From positions 913,407 through 977,406 of the forward strand of contig JAFCMP010000368.1 of the NCBI GenBank assembly GCA_017506865.1: a stretch of 64,000 nucleotides of DNA. The letters run 5' to 3'. How positions within the stretch are numbered: position 1 is the stretch's first letter; each line of letters starts with the position of its first letter. A program made the position numbers and the translations under genes. Positions 1 to 10,225 of the stretch are shown here, one piece after another. The stretch is from Tribonema minus. Lineage: Eukaryota; Sar; Xanthophyceae; Tribonematales; Tribonemataceae. The notes under the pieces were generated by a model. It was given only the letters and a program-made list of their open reading frames with translations, made no database searches and was not told the origin of the DNA.

Positions 1-13
1 TCTCTGCCTCCTC
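1..13 (-). CDS. Minus gene exon 7 (cut by window edge)
   Basis: Acceptor CATTGCAG is followed by 13 nt reading Glu-Glu-Ala-Glu, in phase 0 with exon 6, so the coiled coil continues off the left edge. Two echoes of this acceptor and exon start lie at about 262-300 and 470-500, each reading Glu/Ala-rich for a few codons. Confidence 0.4.
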
Positions 14-3000
14 CTGCAATGGAGCAAGTTGAACGCCAAACATTTACATTGGTGATGACAGATAATGTAATCATATATCGATACTGTTGCGCTATGGCAA
101 TTCTCCTCGTGTGAGCAAACGAATCAGTATTTTGTTTTACGCATTGCAGCGTCTCTGCCGCTTCCCGCACCGTAACAGTGCCGCCTTCGGCACAATATTA
201 CATGCTGGCCATCCTGCAGGTGAAAACACATAGATTTCAAACGGGGGGGTTGCGCGACGCTGCGGCTTCACCTCCTCCTGCACCGGAGCAATACTGCATT
301 TTTGGCTATTCAAATATTGCATGCTGGCTGTTTTCGTGTGCGTGTGAACGACACAAGGACCATGCTTGTGTCTTGGTACATGTAGGACATGGTCTTACAG
401 GCACTGATACATCTGGACGATTAGCTGCAATGTAACAGGTGTCCATGAGGGTTTTGCGGCGCGCTGTGTCTCTGCCTCTGCCTCCGCCTGCAATGGAACA
501 ACGCGATGTTAGACACTGAGATATGACATGCTGTCGACTTTGTGTGCGGATTCTTCTGATCTGATCCTAACGCTTACCCTAGCCCTACACAAAGTCACGG
601 CACGCACTGCATGGCAGGCCCTTCTGCAGAAGAAACTTGCAGCATGCAAAGACAGTAAAATGTCCCATCATCTTGATACTACAGGTCGTCGAAGCGCGCA
701 CCCCAATTCAGAAGTCGCGTTCATTCCTTCACATTGATTCATTCATATGCTTTCACCTCATCTTGAAAAGCAGCAGCATGGCAGACCGAGAAAGAGGTGT
801 CCCGAACAGTGGATAGGCAGTTGCGAGCTCAAAGTTAAAGTTGCACTCATCTCACCTTGTAACCAAGCAGCATGGTCTCCGTGTTCTTGCGCGCTTCTCT
901 CTCTAACCGCAGTGCCTATGAAAAAAACGCACGACAGTGCAAAGGGCGTCGTTGCGAAAATGACATCCGTCAGAGAAACGCATCTGAAATGCCTCAGGCA
1001 CGCTGATACCCAGTGGCGTGAATGAGGAAATGATAGTCTTGAAGAATTACCGTATACAGCGATGACAATAATGAGGGACACAGGAGATGGCCACAAAGTA
1101 CTACACATTGATTGGTTGATTTGGGCGCTTGACTGGCAACTGGTACTTCAACACGACATTGTGCTTCCGAATCAACTGACGATAACGAGGAACACAGGAT
1201 GAACTCAAGGTACTACGCATTGATGGTTGCTTTGGACGCTTTGACTGGCATTTGGTACTTCAACTCTTGTACTTCACCTGTGCCTAATCGCCGCCGATCT
1301 GCCTCCACCTCAATAGCGCGCCGCAGGGCCTGTGCTTCTTTAACTTCACATTGTACTTCATCTCTGCTAATTACTGCCGATCCGCACCTCTTGAGCACTG
1401 GATTGGTTGCTTCAATTGGTACTTCAACTTGATGTTGTACTTCACCTCTGCTTATCGCCGCCGATCTGCCTCCACCTCAATAGCGTGCCGTTGGGCCTGC
1501 GCTTCTTCAACTTCACATTGTACTTCACCTCTGCTCATTGCCGACAATCTGCACCTCTGCATTGAGCACTGAGTCGATTGCTTTAACTGGTACTTCAACA
1601 TTGTACTTCACCTCTGCTAATCGCCGGCGATCTGCCTCCACCTCGATCGCCCGTCGCTGCGCCTCTGCTTCTCTGTCGGCGGCCCTTGATGCACGCTCCT
1701 GCACGCGAAAGTAACACACGGCTCAGCAAAATGTACTTTGCTAGACCTGGAGCTAGGGTTAGCAAGCGCGCACATGGATGAACTTGAAGTGCGGCATGAC
1801 GGCACACTAGACCCTAGGGCTATAGTTAGCACGCGCAAGTGATACACGTCTCAGCAAAAATGAACTTCAAGTGCGGCGTGAAGGCACACTAGAGCCTAGG
1901 GCTAGGGTTTGACCCTAGTGCTCGGGTGAGCACGAGCAAGAAGCACACGGCTAAGCAAAGCGAACGTTAAGTGCAGCATGACGGCACAGAGGTTCAAACC
2001 GCACCCTGGCTGCGCGCTCCTGCACGTGCAAGTAACACATGGCTCAGCAAAATGAGAACTTCCAGTGAACTTCAAGTGCCCACAAGCTGCAAACTTGGTA
2101 CACAGTGTCGCTCATTGCATCTGTAGCCCCCCCCCAATCATGAGCTGCGCCATGAGCGCACAGTTGTTAGACATGCACGAGCAACACACATTAATGGGAC
2201 TTCAAGTGCAGCGACGTCGCAGCTTCAATTTGCTTGAATTTGCATTTTAGAGGGGTACCTTTTGCATTGCTCAACGCGACACAAAACTCAGCCCAATCCA
2301 GTTGAGAGCTAGCTTTGAAGTGAGTCGAGTGACGTACACAGTAGCTGAGCATCGCTCCTTGAGAGCAGGGTGAGGGTTCAGCTGAGTGTTAGGGTTGAAG
2401 TTTGTATTATGAGCATAGGGGCTGGTTGACCATTATCGCATTGCGCAGCGTATCGCATACCTGAGCCTGCTACACGAGCGTATCGACGAGCCGCACCAGG
2501 CGCCATATATACCCTCGAGGTAGGGTCAAAGTTTAAACGAGGGTTTGCTGAGCATCATTGCATTGCGCAGAGTATCGCATACCTGAGCCTGCTCCACGAG
2601 CGTATTGACGAGCCGCACCACGCGCCACCCCCTGCAGTACCCCAGCAGCCTTAGCTCTGCAGCATCAGCGAGGATGCAGGTGAAGTCAGCACTTGAAGTT
2701 TGCGTTTGGAGGTTTTAGGTCGGTGTAAGCGCCGGAGGGGGGCGCGGTGATCTCACGGGCAGATCCGCAGCATGTGCCGACACTTCAGCAAAGAGATAGT
2801 CACTTGCTGCAGATTACTGAGTATGGATCGCGTATGTAAGGGTAGGTTTGGGCAAAGCGACAAGCACGTGCTGTCAGCGATGCGTGCCTTGCAAGGACGG
2901 ACAGCACCTGCAGAGGATCATGTCGTGCGCGTGCTGGACTTGGTTGCTAACCTAACTCTAACCCTAACCCTCACCCTAACCCTAACCCTAACTTCAACAC

Positions 3001-6000
3001 AGTCAGAGGCACAGCCGCCGTGCGCCGCATTCATGCTATGACCATCGCACGCTATCGCTGACATCACGTCTCCGCCCCTCAAGCACAAGTAGGCAGGGTA
3101 CAACGAGCGCAAGAGCGCGTGCAAAACTCCTGTGCCTGGCACCAGTGCATGTTACTTTAAAGCCACTTTTGCCAAACAGCTTTGATCTGCCAGCTCGCCA
3201 GTGCACCCCCCCCCCCCTTCTCCCGCCCCCCGCTGCAGTTACATGCGCACCTGGTGCAGCGCGTTCGATGATTGCTCAATACTAAAAGTGGAGAGTCACA
3301 CTTGCCTTTTGAGCCCCCCTGCAGCTCGCGCCACAAGCACGCTGCCACTATCGCCAGATCCAGCATGTAGCCCAAATGCTGCGGATTCGGAAGGTAAACA
3401 AGTGCACATGCAACAAGGCGTTTGACTGTGATGTGCAGAAAATCATAGAATCATAGCGGACATCGTTTGAATGCGATTCACATAATCATAGAATTGTAAC
3501 TGATATCGTGTGATGAGTGTGATTCACGGGACTCATATGTAGCATTATACAGATGCCACTTGAATGCGATTGACGAGACGCATAGGATCATGACAGATGC
3601 CGTTTGACTGCGATTCACGGGAATCATAGAATGACAGAGATCGTTTGAGTGTGATTCACAGGAAATCATAGAATCATGACACATATCGGTTGAGTGTGAG
3701 TCCCGGCAATCAAAGAACCACGACAGATATCGCGAGGGGCCTGAGCAATGAGGATAGGGTTAGCAGAGGGGTAGAGGCGTCAGCTAGCACAGACCGTGTG
3801 TCTTGCTCGCAGCACGCAGTGGGTAACTGCTGAGCCCGCGCCTCTGAGGTTGAATGTTGGGTCAGAGATGAGTATCCTTCTGAAGTAGTTCATTCCTGAC
3901 AGACTTCAAAGCACTTTGAAGCACACTATTTTCAAGTATACCTATTGCATGCAGTGATTGCGCATTTAGTGCCTGTCATTTGGATGTCCTTCCGCATTGT
4001 GCTGCGGAGGTCGTCAGAAGCGTCCCTAGACCACCGTCATGTTGAAGTTATTCGCCGGCTTTCTTACGTGTGCTTCCACAAACATCACGGTGACGCACCG
4101 AGCAGTTGGCGGGAGTTGAAGGTGGGAGAGTCACTGTTCTGGTGACGCACCTATTCGTGTCGCCACAGTTTGTGATCGGGGCGATGTGTCTCCGCCAGTG
4201 ACATTGGGCAACACCCGTCTCCGCACCGTGACCCTAACCTGACCCCTAGCTGCTGCACACAGTGGATGGCGCAACAGCCGCATCCACACCATATATTTAA
4301 AGCTATGCCTGAATCTGATACTATGTTCAACCCTTATACTAGCTCACATTTCACCTCAACCCTCACCTTGTTTCTAACTCCAACACTAAGCGCCAGTGAC
4401 TTTGGCAACACCCGCCTCCAGATCCTAATACTAACCCTGATCTGATCTTCAGCTGCTGCACCAGCGAATTGGGCAACAGTCGCCTCCAAATCCTAAACCC
4501 TACACCCAATTCTGATCCTACGTCTGACCCTCCACCTAACCGGCAGTGACATTGGCACCACCCACCTTCAGACCTTAACCAATACCCTACTCCTAACCCC
4601 TGACCTAATCTTCAGCTGCTGCTATGTCGGCAAGTGCTGATGTGGATGGTCCTTACCAGAGTGAGTGAGTGAGTGAGTGAGTGAGTGAGTGAGTGAGTGA
4701 GTGACCGGGGCGTTGTGTCACCGCCAGTGGCATCAACAAGACCAGCACTCAAACGCCAACCCTCACGCTATCCTGACCCGAGCTTAACTTCAGCTGCTGC
4801 ACTACCAACTTGTGTGCAGCACTTATGAACTTGTATTTATAGTGGCCCCAAGGGAGGCTGCGTGTCCTATGCAATCGTAAAAATTACTCCTATGCAGCAG
4901 CCTAGTCTGCACTGCGCCCTGAAAGTTTGGACACCGGCGCTGCAACTGTTACCGCCGCATTGGCCGCACAGACCACAACATGGAAGATGAAAGAGTCAGT
5001 GAATGAGTGAGTGAGTCAGTGAGTGACCATCACCAGCGACGCTGACAAGACCAGCCTCGAAGCCCTAACACCAACCCTAACCTAACCTATGAGCTGCTGC
5101 AGCGGCGGCCAGATTGTGAAAGCCCCACTGCAACAGCGGCCATGCGGACTGCGACTACGGGAGACATATACACATGGGAGAGTCACCAGCGGAGCAAACA
5201 CAGTAGGCGCTCACCAGCAGGAATTTTCTCCGGAACGCCGCCAGCAGCACCAGCAGCTCCAGCGCAAAGAAGAATATGGTGAAGTCCATGAGAGAGCCCG
5301 ACACGCGCTGCGCCACTGCCACCCACGCGCCCTGCAGCGGTGCAATGCGGAACAGTTGAAGTTGAGTGCTTCATGTGTGACTTGCCGGGGTGAAGTCCAT
5401 ATGAGAGCCCAACACGCACTGCGCCACTGCCACCCACGCGCCCTGCAGCGGGGCACATGCAGAACAGTTGAAGTTGAGTGCTTCATGTGTGACATGCCGC
5501 GGTGAAGTCTGTCAGCCAGCCCGATAAGCACCGCCTAAGCCTGATCCTGACCCTAACCCTAACCCGCCACTGCCACCCACGCGCGCTGCAGCGGGGCACA
5601 TGCAGAATACTTACAGTTGCGTGCTTCATGTGCGACATGCCGTGGGCAAGTCTGTCAGCAAGCCTGATACACACTGCGTCACTGACATCCAAGCGCCCTG
5701 CAGCGGTGCAAATACAGACCAGTTGAAGTTAAGTGCTTCCATGTGTGACATGCCGTGGGGAAGTCTTCCAGCCCAATACGCACTGCCTAACCCTGACCCT
5801 CACCCAAACCCTAATCCGTCACTGCCATCGGCGCGCCCTGCAGCAGCGTGAGAACATAACACTTGAAGTTGAGTACGTCATGTGTGACGTGCCGTGGTGA
5901 AGTCTCAGCGCGCTGCGCCGCTGCCAGGCACACGCAGCCAGCAGGGCGGCGCATGCGGATCAGTTGGTTTTGAGTACTTCAAAAGTGACGTGCCATGGGG

Positions 6001-9000
6001 AAATCTATCGAGCCTGACACTCGCTGCGCCACCGCCACCCATGCGCCCTGCAGAGCGCGGCACACAACACACAGCTGAAGTTAACCACATCGCACTTTGA
6101 GCCTCCACTGCATGCAGGGAATGTCTAAGAAGCGATGCGTTCGAAGCGTGTCAAAAGAAGACATGGAAGCGCGGCTGCTGTGCGTACGCGCAGCTTATGC
6201 TGTCATCACAACACGGGTACAACGTGTGCCGGGCACACAAGCGACCTGCGGCACGATGGATTTCCCCTGTTGTTCATTGCCAGTTACATGGCCAAAACTG
6301 TTGGCAGTGGGAAAGTCGCTCATTGGCGGTGCCAGCAGTGGGGCGAAGTACTGCATCACAAGGCTTTGCAGCTGAAGCCAGTAGTACCTGTGCCATTGCA
6401 CGCATGGCTGGAGAATATGACAACATGACCCTGTCAGAAGCCCTCGTGCCGAGCTACGCAGCTGAAGACGGTGATACCCATGCCATGCGCTGTGCGCAAC
6501 GCCTGCGTGGCTGGACTGGGAACAGTACAAAGCAATGGTGACCCTCACGGAGGTACTTCCGCTTCTTCCACGTCTTGTTGCTACACAGCCTGACGCTTAG
6601 CTGACAGGCAACAGCATACATGCCTTCTGTAAACACCTGCCCATGACACGACCTATCACAAGTACTTTTGTTGCTTTGCCCGCAAGTAATTCTGCAAAGC
6701 GAAGCACAAGCCGTGTGGCAGCAGGCTGATCAACGCGTAAACAGCACCACTAACCCTAACCCTGACCCTTGCCGAACCTCCTGCAGTACACAGCAATTGC
6801 AGTGTACTGAAGCCTTCATGGCAGTGTGGCCCAGCTTGCGTGACACCGGCAGCTAGCTGCTGATGTGCTGTATGCGACACCAGGCCCATTGCGTCATTCA
6901 TGAATTCATTTCACGCGCACAAAAGGCTTGAACGCATACTTGCGCTTCAGGAAGGTTCCCAGTCGACCGCAGTTCACATCGCAACCGTGACGCCAAATCG
7001 CGCACCACAGCAGGCTTTGCCGCTATAATGGCAAGAAGACGATCGCACAGCAGCCTGACCTATTCTGAAGTACCAATTGCGTACAGTGTGGGTACCTGAC
7101 CCTCTCCCCACGCCAGTCCTCATGGTGCGTCTAAACAACTCGAAGTACGGTTTTCAGCAGCGTCAACCTCAAACTGCGAGTGTGATGCACCTGCCGTGCG
7201 TCCGCCAGCGCGCCGCCGCCCCCTGCGCCCCCCAGCCACAGCAGATTGGCAGTGCTCAGCAGCAAAAGTATGTTGTTTTCGGCGCCAACTTCAAACTGCG
7301 AGTGTGACGCACCTGACGCTCCGCCAGCGCGCCGCCGCGCCCCGCCTCCCCCAGCCACAGCAGATCGGCGGCGCTCAGGAGCAAACTTCAACTTGAAGTA
7401 TGTTTTTCAGCAGCGTCAACTTCACACTGCAAGCGCGACGCACCTGGCCCTCGCCGCCGCGACCCGCCCCCCCCCCAGCCACAGCAGATCGGCAGTGCTC
7501 ATGGCAGCAAAAGAACTTGAAGTCAGGTTTTCAGCAGCGTCGACTTCAAGCGCGGCGCACCTGATGCTCCACCAGCGCGTCGCCGCGCCCCCCCGCCCCC
7601 GCCAGCCACAGCAGATCGGCAGTGCTCAGCAGCAGGTCCATCATGATGAGCATCACCATCAGCAGCTGCACCTCGTACAGCTCCACCAGAGCTGCGAGGT
7701 TCTGCAGTCCAGCCGGCGCGTGCGGCGGGGCGTCATCTTCAACTTTTGCTACCTGAACTTCCGCCTGTCGGAGGGGCAAGCAGTTTACTTGCGACTTTCA
7801 TGCATGCATGAGCATCCACAATGTGAACAGTTTCTTGAGTTAACATCATTCACAAAAACTCGCACAGCCTTCATTTTTCCGCCTGTCATCGCAAGGGCAG
7901 TATTAGAGCTCCGACTGTCATGCAACATGATGTCTGCAATACAGGGCGTTATTTGGGAAGGCTTCATAGACTGCCCTGCAATCTACCTATGCACCCTCAC
8001 TTGCTGTATTATAAAAGTGTTTATATACTACTCAAGCACAGTCAACCCTTTCTGCTGCCTGGGCCGTCGCTTGACAGCATGCGCAACTCATACAACCTGT
8101 GTACTTCGGATTGCTTCTCACTGATAGACATTTGGTGGCATACACTGTCCAATCGGCAGCTTCAAGCGGACCCCCCCCTGATCCGGACTTATGGGAGTTG
8201 AACTACAGTCGGTCACAATGTGGGTGCTGGCGCCACAATACATGCACACTTTGTGCTGAGCACTGCTGACGCCGCTCAAGGGCGATCCCGCTTAGATGTG
8301 TAATTCATGCGTGTTGCCACCCTCCGCGCAGCACTGTTTTCCGCCTACCAGAGGCCCTCCCGGCGTTTGTACTGTTGTCGAATTAGAGACTCAAATGTGC
8401 AGGCCTGCATGCCATGATAGTATGCGGGCTTGCACTCGTACTGCTGTTGTGTCAGATAAGGTATACTGTCTGTGACGCAACAGGGGTTCATGTGCTGAGC
8501 GCTGCGGAGCCACTAAGCACTGCCACAGGGCAAAGCACCAGCCAGCTGAGCGCTGCGGTCACACCAATTTGCACTATCCCTGCCGTACGTTGCGAACTGA
8601 CGCACAGCGGTCCACGTTGTTGAGCGTTGTGGAGCCACTGAGCACTTCCACGGGTAAATCATCAGCCAGCCGAGTGCTGTGATCACAACAAACCATTTCA
8701 CCTGGAGTGATCGAGTGCCATGAGTGAAAGGCTGCACAACACATGGTAAGCATCAACTCTGGCACCGGCAACATGCGGGAAATATGCCGAGATGGATGCG
8801 GCCATAGACGACTCTTTTCTTTACACCGAATGCCAGGGTCCTTATGGCGGACATCGGAGTTGTTGCTGCACCACAAAAATGCACAGCTACAGGCGTTGGC
8901 GTGCGGCTAATTTTGAGCCACTTAGCCATGATGAAGTTTTTCGAGTCACAACTTCAACTTGCATCGTTTGGAGGTGCACAGTGAGGTCTGCAAGTGACCT

Positions 9001-9703
9001 GGCGGCAGTACATTCAAAAAAGCTAGTGCGTGGTCTACTAATGAACAATGCGTGGAGTGTCTCTGAGTGTTATATATGACAATCCGCCACCGTCAAGCAA
9101 ACGGTACCCTTCGGTACCCTTCAAGGATTCATCGCACCCAAGCAGGACCATTGGCACTTATTGCATGGCACCACCACCTCGCCAACACACATAATTGATG
9201 AGTTTGTACCTTACCTTTTTTAACCACATTGCAGTGTCATTGACGGCTGGCAATTGTTCGGGCAGGTAGGCGGCTGGCGACTGTTGAGCTATAACTGGTA
9301 CCTTGTATGGCGCCTATCTTTCGCCGACACGCCAGCCTGAGTGCCGTTATTATATTTGCTGCGTTACCACCACAATTACACACTGTTGGTGTGTGGTCGG
9401 CAGCTATGAATAGCTTTAAACCTGATCGGGATCCTTGTTCAAAAACAGCGAGCGGGTAAGCGCGCAAAGCAAAATTGGCTGACGTACCTCCACGGATGCC
9501 GATGCTGATGCGTTTTGGCTGCGTCCTGCTCTTCGCGATCCTTTGATAGTTTCCTGCTCATGCAGCTGAGCTCCATTCTTGTCCTCCGAACCGCCATCGT
9601 CAATTATCGCAGCAACTTTGCCGTTGGACGTCGTGTTGAGGCCATCCGGCACTTTACGGCGGCGTAAAGCTGCGCTGGTGCTATCTGACTCACTGTTTCG
9701 CAT
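1..9703 (-). CDS. Membrane/coiled-coil protein gene, 5' part (7 exons, runs off window)
   Basis: I do not recognise this gene. Reading the minus strand from an ATG at 9703, I can chain these exons: 9703-9488, 7764-7561, 5331-5215, 5127-5087, 2631-2583, 1698-1612 and 13-1 (continuing outside). All introns are GT-AG. Phases are 0,0,0,2,0,0 at successive junctions, so the frame stays open for about 242 codons. The product has a hydrophilic N terminus, two strongly hydrophobic stretches that look like membrane segments, and a charged Arg/Glu/Ala-rich coiled coil. Most exons are flanked by decayed copies of their own borders, which helped identify them. The gene starts back-to-back with the plus-strand phospholipase gene, 289 bp away, so a shared promoter region is likely. 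Exons may be missing, especially in the introns at 7765-9487 and 2632-5086. Function unknown. Confidence 0.5.
1280..1520 (-). repeat. Echo copies of minus exon 6 (3' end plus donor)
   Basis: Two degraded tandem copies of the exon 6 core (AIEVEADRRR) and its downstream intron lie at about 1280-1345 and 1440-1520, spaced about 165 bp. They share the text reading CACCTCTGCTTATCG on the plus strand. They are probably duplicated border sequence rather than used exons. Confidence 0.7.
1612..1698 (-). CDS. Minus gene exon 6 (Arg/Glu coiled coil)
   Basis: This exon has 29 codons, phase 0 to 0, with acceptor GTGCAG|GAG and donor GCAGAG|GTGAAG. The peptide is a charged helix (ERASRAADREAEAQRRAIEV... 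ending LAE), typical of a coiled coil. Two downstream copies of its 3' half plus donor, with the core AIEVEADRRR, lie at 1280-1345 and 1440-1520. Copies of its acceptor side lie at about 1700-2050. Confidence 0.55.
2440..2630 (-). repeat. Two-copy tandem duplication over minus exon 5
   Basis: The stretch GCATTGCGCAG...CGCATACCTGAGCCTGCT...GAGCCGCACCA occurs twice, about 117 bp apart. The right copy is taken as the exon because it is open and has the acceptor; the left copy has an in-frame stop. Confidence 0.7.
2583..2631 (-). CDS. Minus gene exon 5
   Basis: This 49-nt exon has phase 2 to 0, acceptor TACTGCAG|GGGG and donor CTCAG|GTATGC. It reads GWRVVRLVNTLVEQAQ, an amphipathic helix leading into the coiled coil of the next exon. 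A second copy of the same junction, with one in-frame stop, lies at about 2440-2510, 115-120 bp away. Confidence 0.45.
2943..2992. repeat. Telomere-like CCCTAA run in intron
   Basis: About eight units of CCCTAA-type sequence with single-base variants (CCTAACTCTAACCCTAACCCT...). The window has many shorter runs of this kind, including about 5540, 6757, 21850, 23140, 25494, 25770, 41310 and 42200. They look like interstitial telomeric repeats rather than a chromosome end. Confidence 0.8.
3430..3730. repeat. Minisatellite, about 45-50 bp period
   Basis: Six diverged units, each built as (A)ATCATAGAATCATGACAGAT, then ATCGTTTGA, then GTGCGATTCACGG. The unit is AT-richer than the surroundings. The array lies in the intron between minus exons 4 and 5 and shows no coding sense. 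Confidence 0.75.
4185..4800. repeat. Degenerate tandem array with CCCTAA runs
   Basis: Units of roughly 110-170 bp share a CGCCAGTGACATTGGCAACA-like block, a run of CCTAACCCTGA variants and CTTCAGCTGCTGCAC. The last block resembles the 3' half of minus exon 4, so this may be its echo array. Confidence 0.6.
4662..4703. repeat. GAGT/GTGA microsatellite
   Basis: About ten perfect tetranucleotide units of GAGT inside the degenerate array. A shorter, interrupted run recurs at about 5000-5025. Confidence 0.9.
4828..4938 (-). mobile_element. LINE 3'-tail fragment, reverse orientation
   Basis: The reverse complement matches the 3' end of the LINE copy at 56830-56945: the GCCGGTATCCAAACTC-like block, the GCGCAGACTAGGCTGCTGC block, GCATAGG, and the closing CCTTGGG...TATAAATACAAGT. 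It is diverged and 5'-truncated, so it is an old short insertion. Confidence 0.75.
5087..5127 (-). CDS. Minus gene exon 4 (microexon, tentative)
   Basis: This is a 41-nt candidate read as WGFHNLAAAAAAH plus two bases. It lies 87 nt after exon 3, with acceptor GTTGCAG and a weak donor ATAG|GTTAGG. It is supported because it changes phase from 0 to 2, exactly what the next exon needs. Partial copies of its 3' half (CAGCAGCTGAAG-like) recur at about 4250, 4455, 4612 and 4790. The donor falls at the edge of a TTAGGG-like run, so the boundary is uncertain. Confidence 0.35.
5215..5331 (-). CDS. Minus gene exon 3 (second hydrophobic segment)
   Basis: This exon has 39 codons, phase 0 to 0, with acceptor GCTGCAG|GGCGCG and donor CTGCTG|GTGAGC. 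The peptide starts GAWVAVAQRV and contains FTIFFFALELLVLLAAF, a likely transmembrane helix, followed by a basic FRRKF stop-transfer-like end. About six decayed copies of its acceptor and first 15-20 codons lie on the 5' side at 5390-6060. Only the copy at 5215-5331 is extended and ends in a donor. Confidence 0.55.
5390..6062 (-). repeat. Echo array of minus exon 3 (acceptor plus exon start)
   Basis: About six degraded copies at roughly 5396, 5568, 5680, 5815, 5913 and 6018. Each carries the sequence that reads CTGCAG|GGCGCGTGGGTGGC on the minus strand. Each is followed by a GTTGAAGTTGAGT motif and a TGTGACATGCCGTGG block. Some units also contain CCCTAACCCT. All lie on the 5' side of the real exon. 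Confidence 0.8.
6063..7130. other. Intron sequence, no exon recognised
   Basis: This lies between minus exons 2 and 3. It contains a loose duplication around 6360-6500 (AGCTGAAG...GTACC / AGCTGAAGACGGTGATACC) and a CCCTAACCCTGACCCT run at 6752. I see no exon that I can support. Confidence 0.5.
7131..7560 (-). repeat. Echo array of minus exon 2 (exon end plus donor)
   Basis: Three degraded units of about 105-125 bp. Each has the plus-strand text CCAGCCACAGCAGAT(C/T)GGCAGTGCTCA (the reverse of the exon's LLSTADLLWLAG codons) and the CAGCAGCGTCAACTTCA donor-side block. All lie downstream of the exon on the minus strand. Confidence 0.8.
7561..7764 (-). CDS. Minus gene exon 2 (hydrophobic segment)
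   Basis: This exon has 68 codons, phase 0 to 0, with acceptor GACAG|GCG and donor CATCAG|GTGCGC. It opens with AEVQVAKVEDD, which contains the GAAGTT motif spread through the window. It then runs into a Leu/Met/Ile-rich stretch (QLLMVMLIMMDLLLSTADLL) that should be a membrane helix or a very hydrophobic amphipathic helix. It ends in a Gly/Ala loop. Three degraded copies of its 3' end plus donor follow on the minus strand, at 7150-7500. An internal acceptor (CTGCAG|AACCTC) would give a shorter version, also phase 0. Confidence 0.55.
8495..8690. repeat. Two-copy tandem repeat in minus intron 1
   Basis: The block TGAGCGCTGCGGAGCCACTAAGCAC...CAGCCAGC recurs about 122 bp later as TGAGCGTTGTGGAGCCACTG...CAGCCAGC. 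By analogy this may mark a further, unrecognised exon, but I cannot find open splice-bounded sequence. Confidence 0.6.
9488..9703 (-). CDS. Minus gene exon 1 (start codon, hydrophilic N terminus)
   Basis: The exon starts at ATG 9703-9701 and runs 72 codons to a good donor, GAG|GTACGT. The peptide (MRNSESDSTSAALRRRK...) is rich in Ser, Asp, Arg and Lys. It ends in a Ser/Ala run and has no signal peptide, so the N terminus is probably cytosolic. Phase 0 at the donor fits the next exon. No in-frame ATG lies closer to the divergent gene, which is why I take this as the start. Confidence 0.55.
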
Positions 9704-9992
9704 CTAGGCCGCACGGCAGCTCTCCATGAGAACACCTACAGAGCCCCGCTCACACCACACTTGTTCTCCTGGAAGTGCAGAATTCAACATGAGGTTGAAG
9801 TTGACTCGGGAAAGAACTTGGGGAGAGAGGGACGGTGACCAGAGCCTGTATACGGATGTGTGGAGCACGAGCCGTAAATTTATAGCGCTGGCATTCGACC
9901 TGCAACACCGGCGGCGACAGCACAGTGCCGGACCGTCGCTGAGGATCTTACTCGACGGAACGCTCCACCAAGTGGCAACACAACAGAGACCG
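9704..9992. promoter_or_regulatory. Divergent promoter region
   Basis: This 289-bp spacer separates the ATG of the minus gene (9703) from the ATG of the phospholipase gene (9993). It is free of echo arrays and telomere-like runs, unlike nearly every other non-coding stretch of similar length here. An AT-rich TAAATTTATAG block lies at about 9875-9888, some 110 bp before the plus ATG. No transcription start can be fixed from sequence alone. Confidence 0.45.
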
Positions 9993-10225
9993 ATGGCTCG
10001 GGGACTTCCGCTCCTTGTGGCGGCTCTGTACCTCTGTTCGAGCCATGTGATGTGGGTTCATTGCCTCCGGGCCCCTGTAAACACGCTGCGGCCCTCATCA
10101 GCGGCGGCACACGTAAGCACAGCAGCAGCCAAGCCAATTGCAGCAGCCAGCAGCAGCCGCAGCTGCAGCAGCTGCGGCAGTAAGCCCCTATTTTATGCTG
10201 ATTTGAGTGCAGCTAGCCCGAGCAG
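9993..10225 (+). CDS. Phospholipase gene exon 1 (signal-peptide-like leader)
   Basis: The ATG at 9993 opens MARGLPLLVAALYLCSS, a short basic start and a hydrophobic core. An Ala/Ser-rich stretch follows, with few acidic residues. This looks like a signal peptide followed by a transit-peptide-like region, so secretory or complex-plastid targeting is possible. Donor AGCAG|GTGAGA at 10226 gives phase 2, matching exon 2. A weaker donor at about 10179 (GTAAGC) would give the wrong phase. An in-frame upstream ATG at 9726 would add 89 residues and lose the leader, so I prefer 9993. Confidence 0.6.

Noticed and set aside
2943-2992. True chromosome end
   Set aside because: The CCCTAA run is short, degenerate and has gene sequence on both sides.
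2772-3041. ORF with LTLTLTLTLT
   Set aside because: The Leu-Thr run is the translation of a CCCTAA telomere-like tract; similar LTLT or VRVRVR ORFs elsewhere have the same cause.
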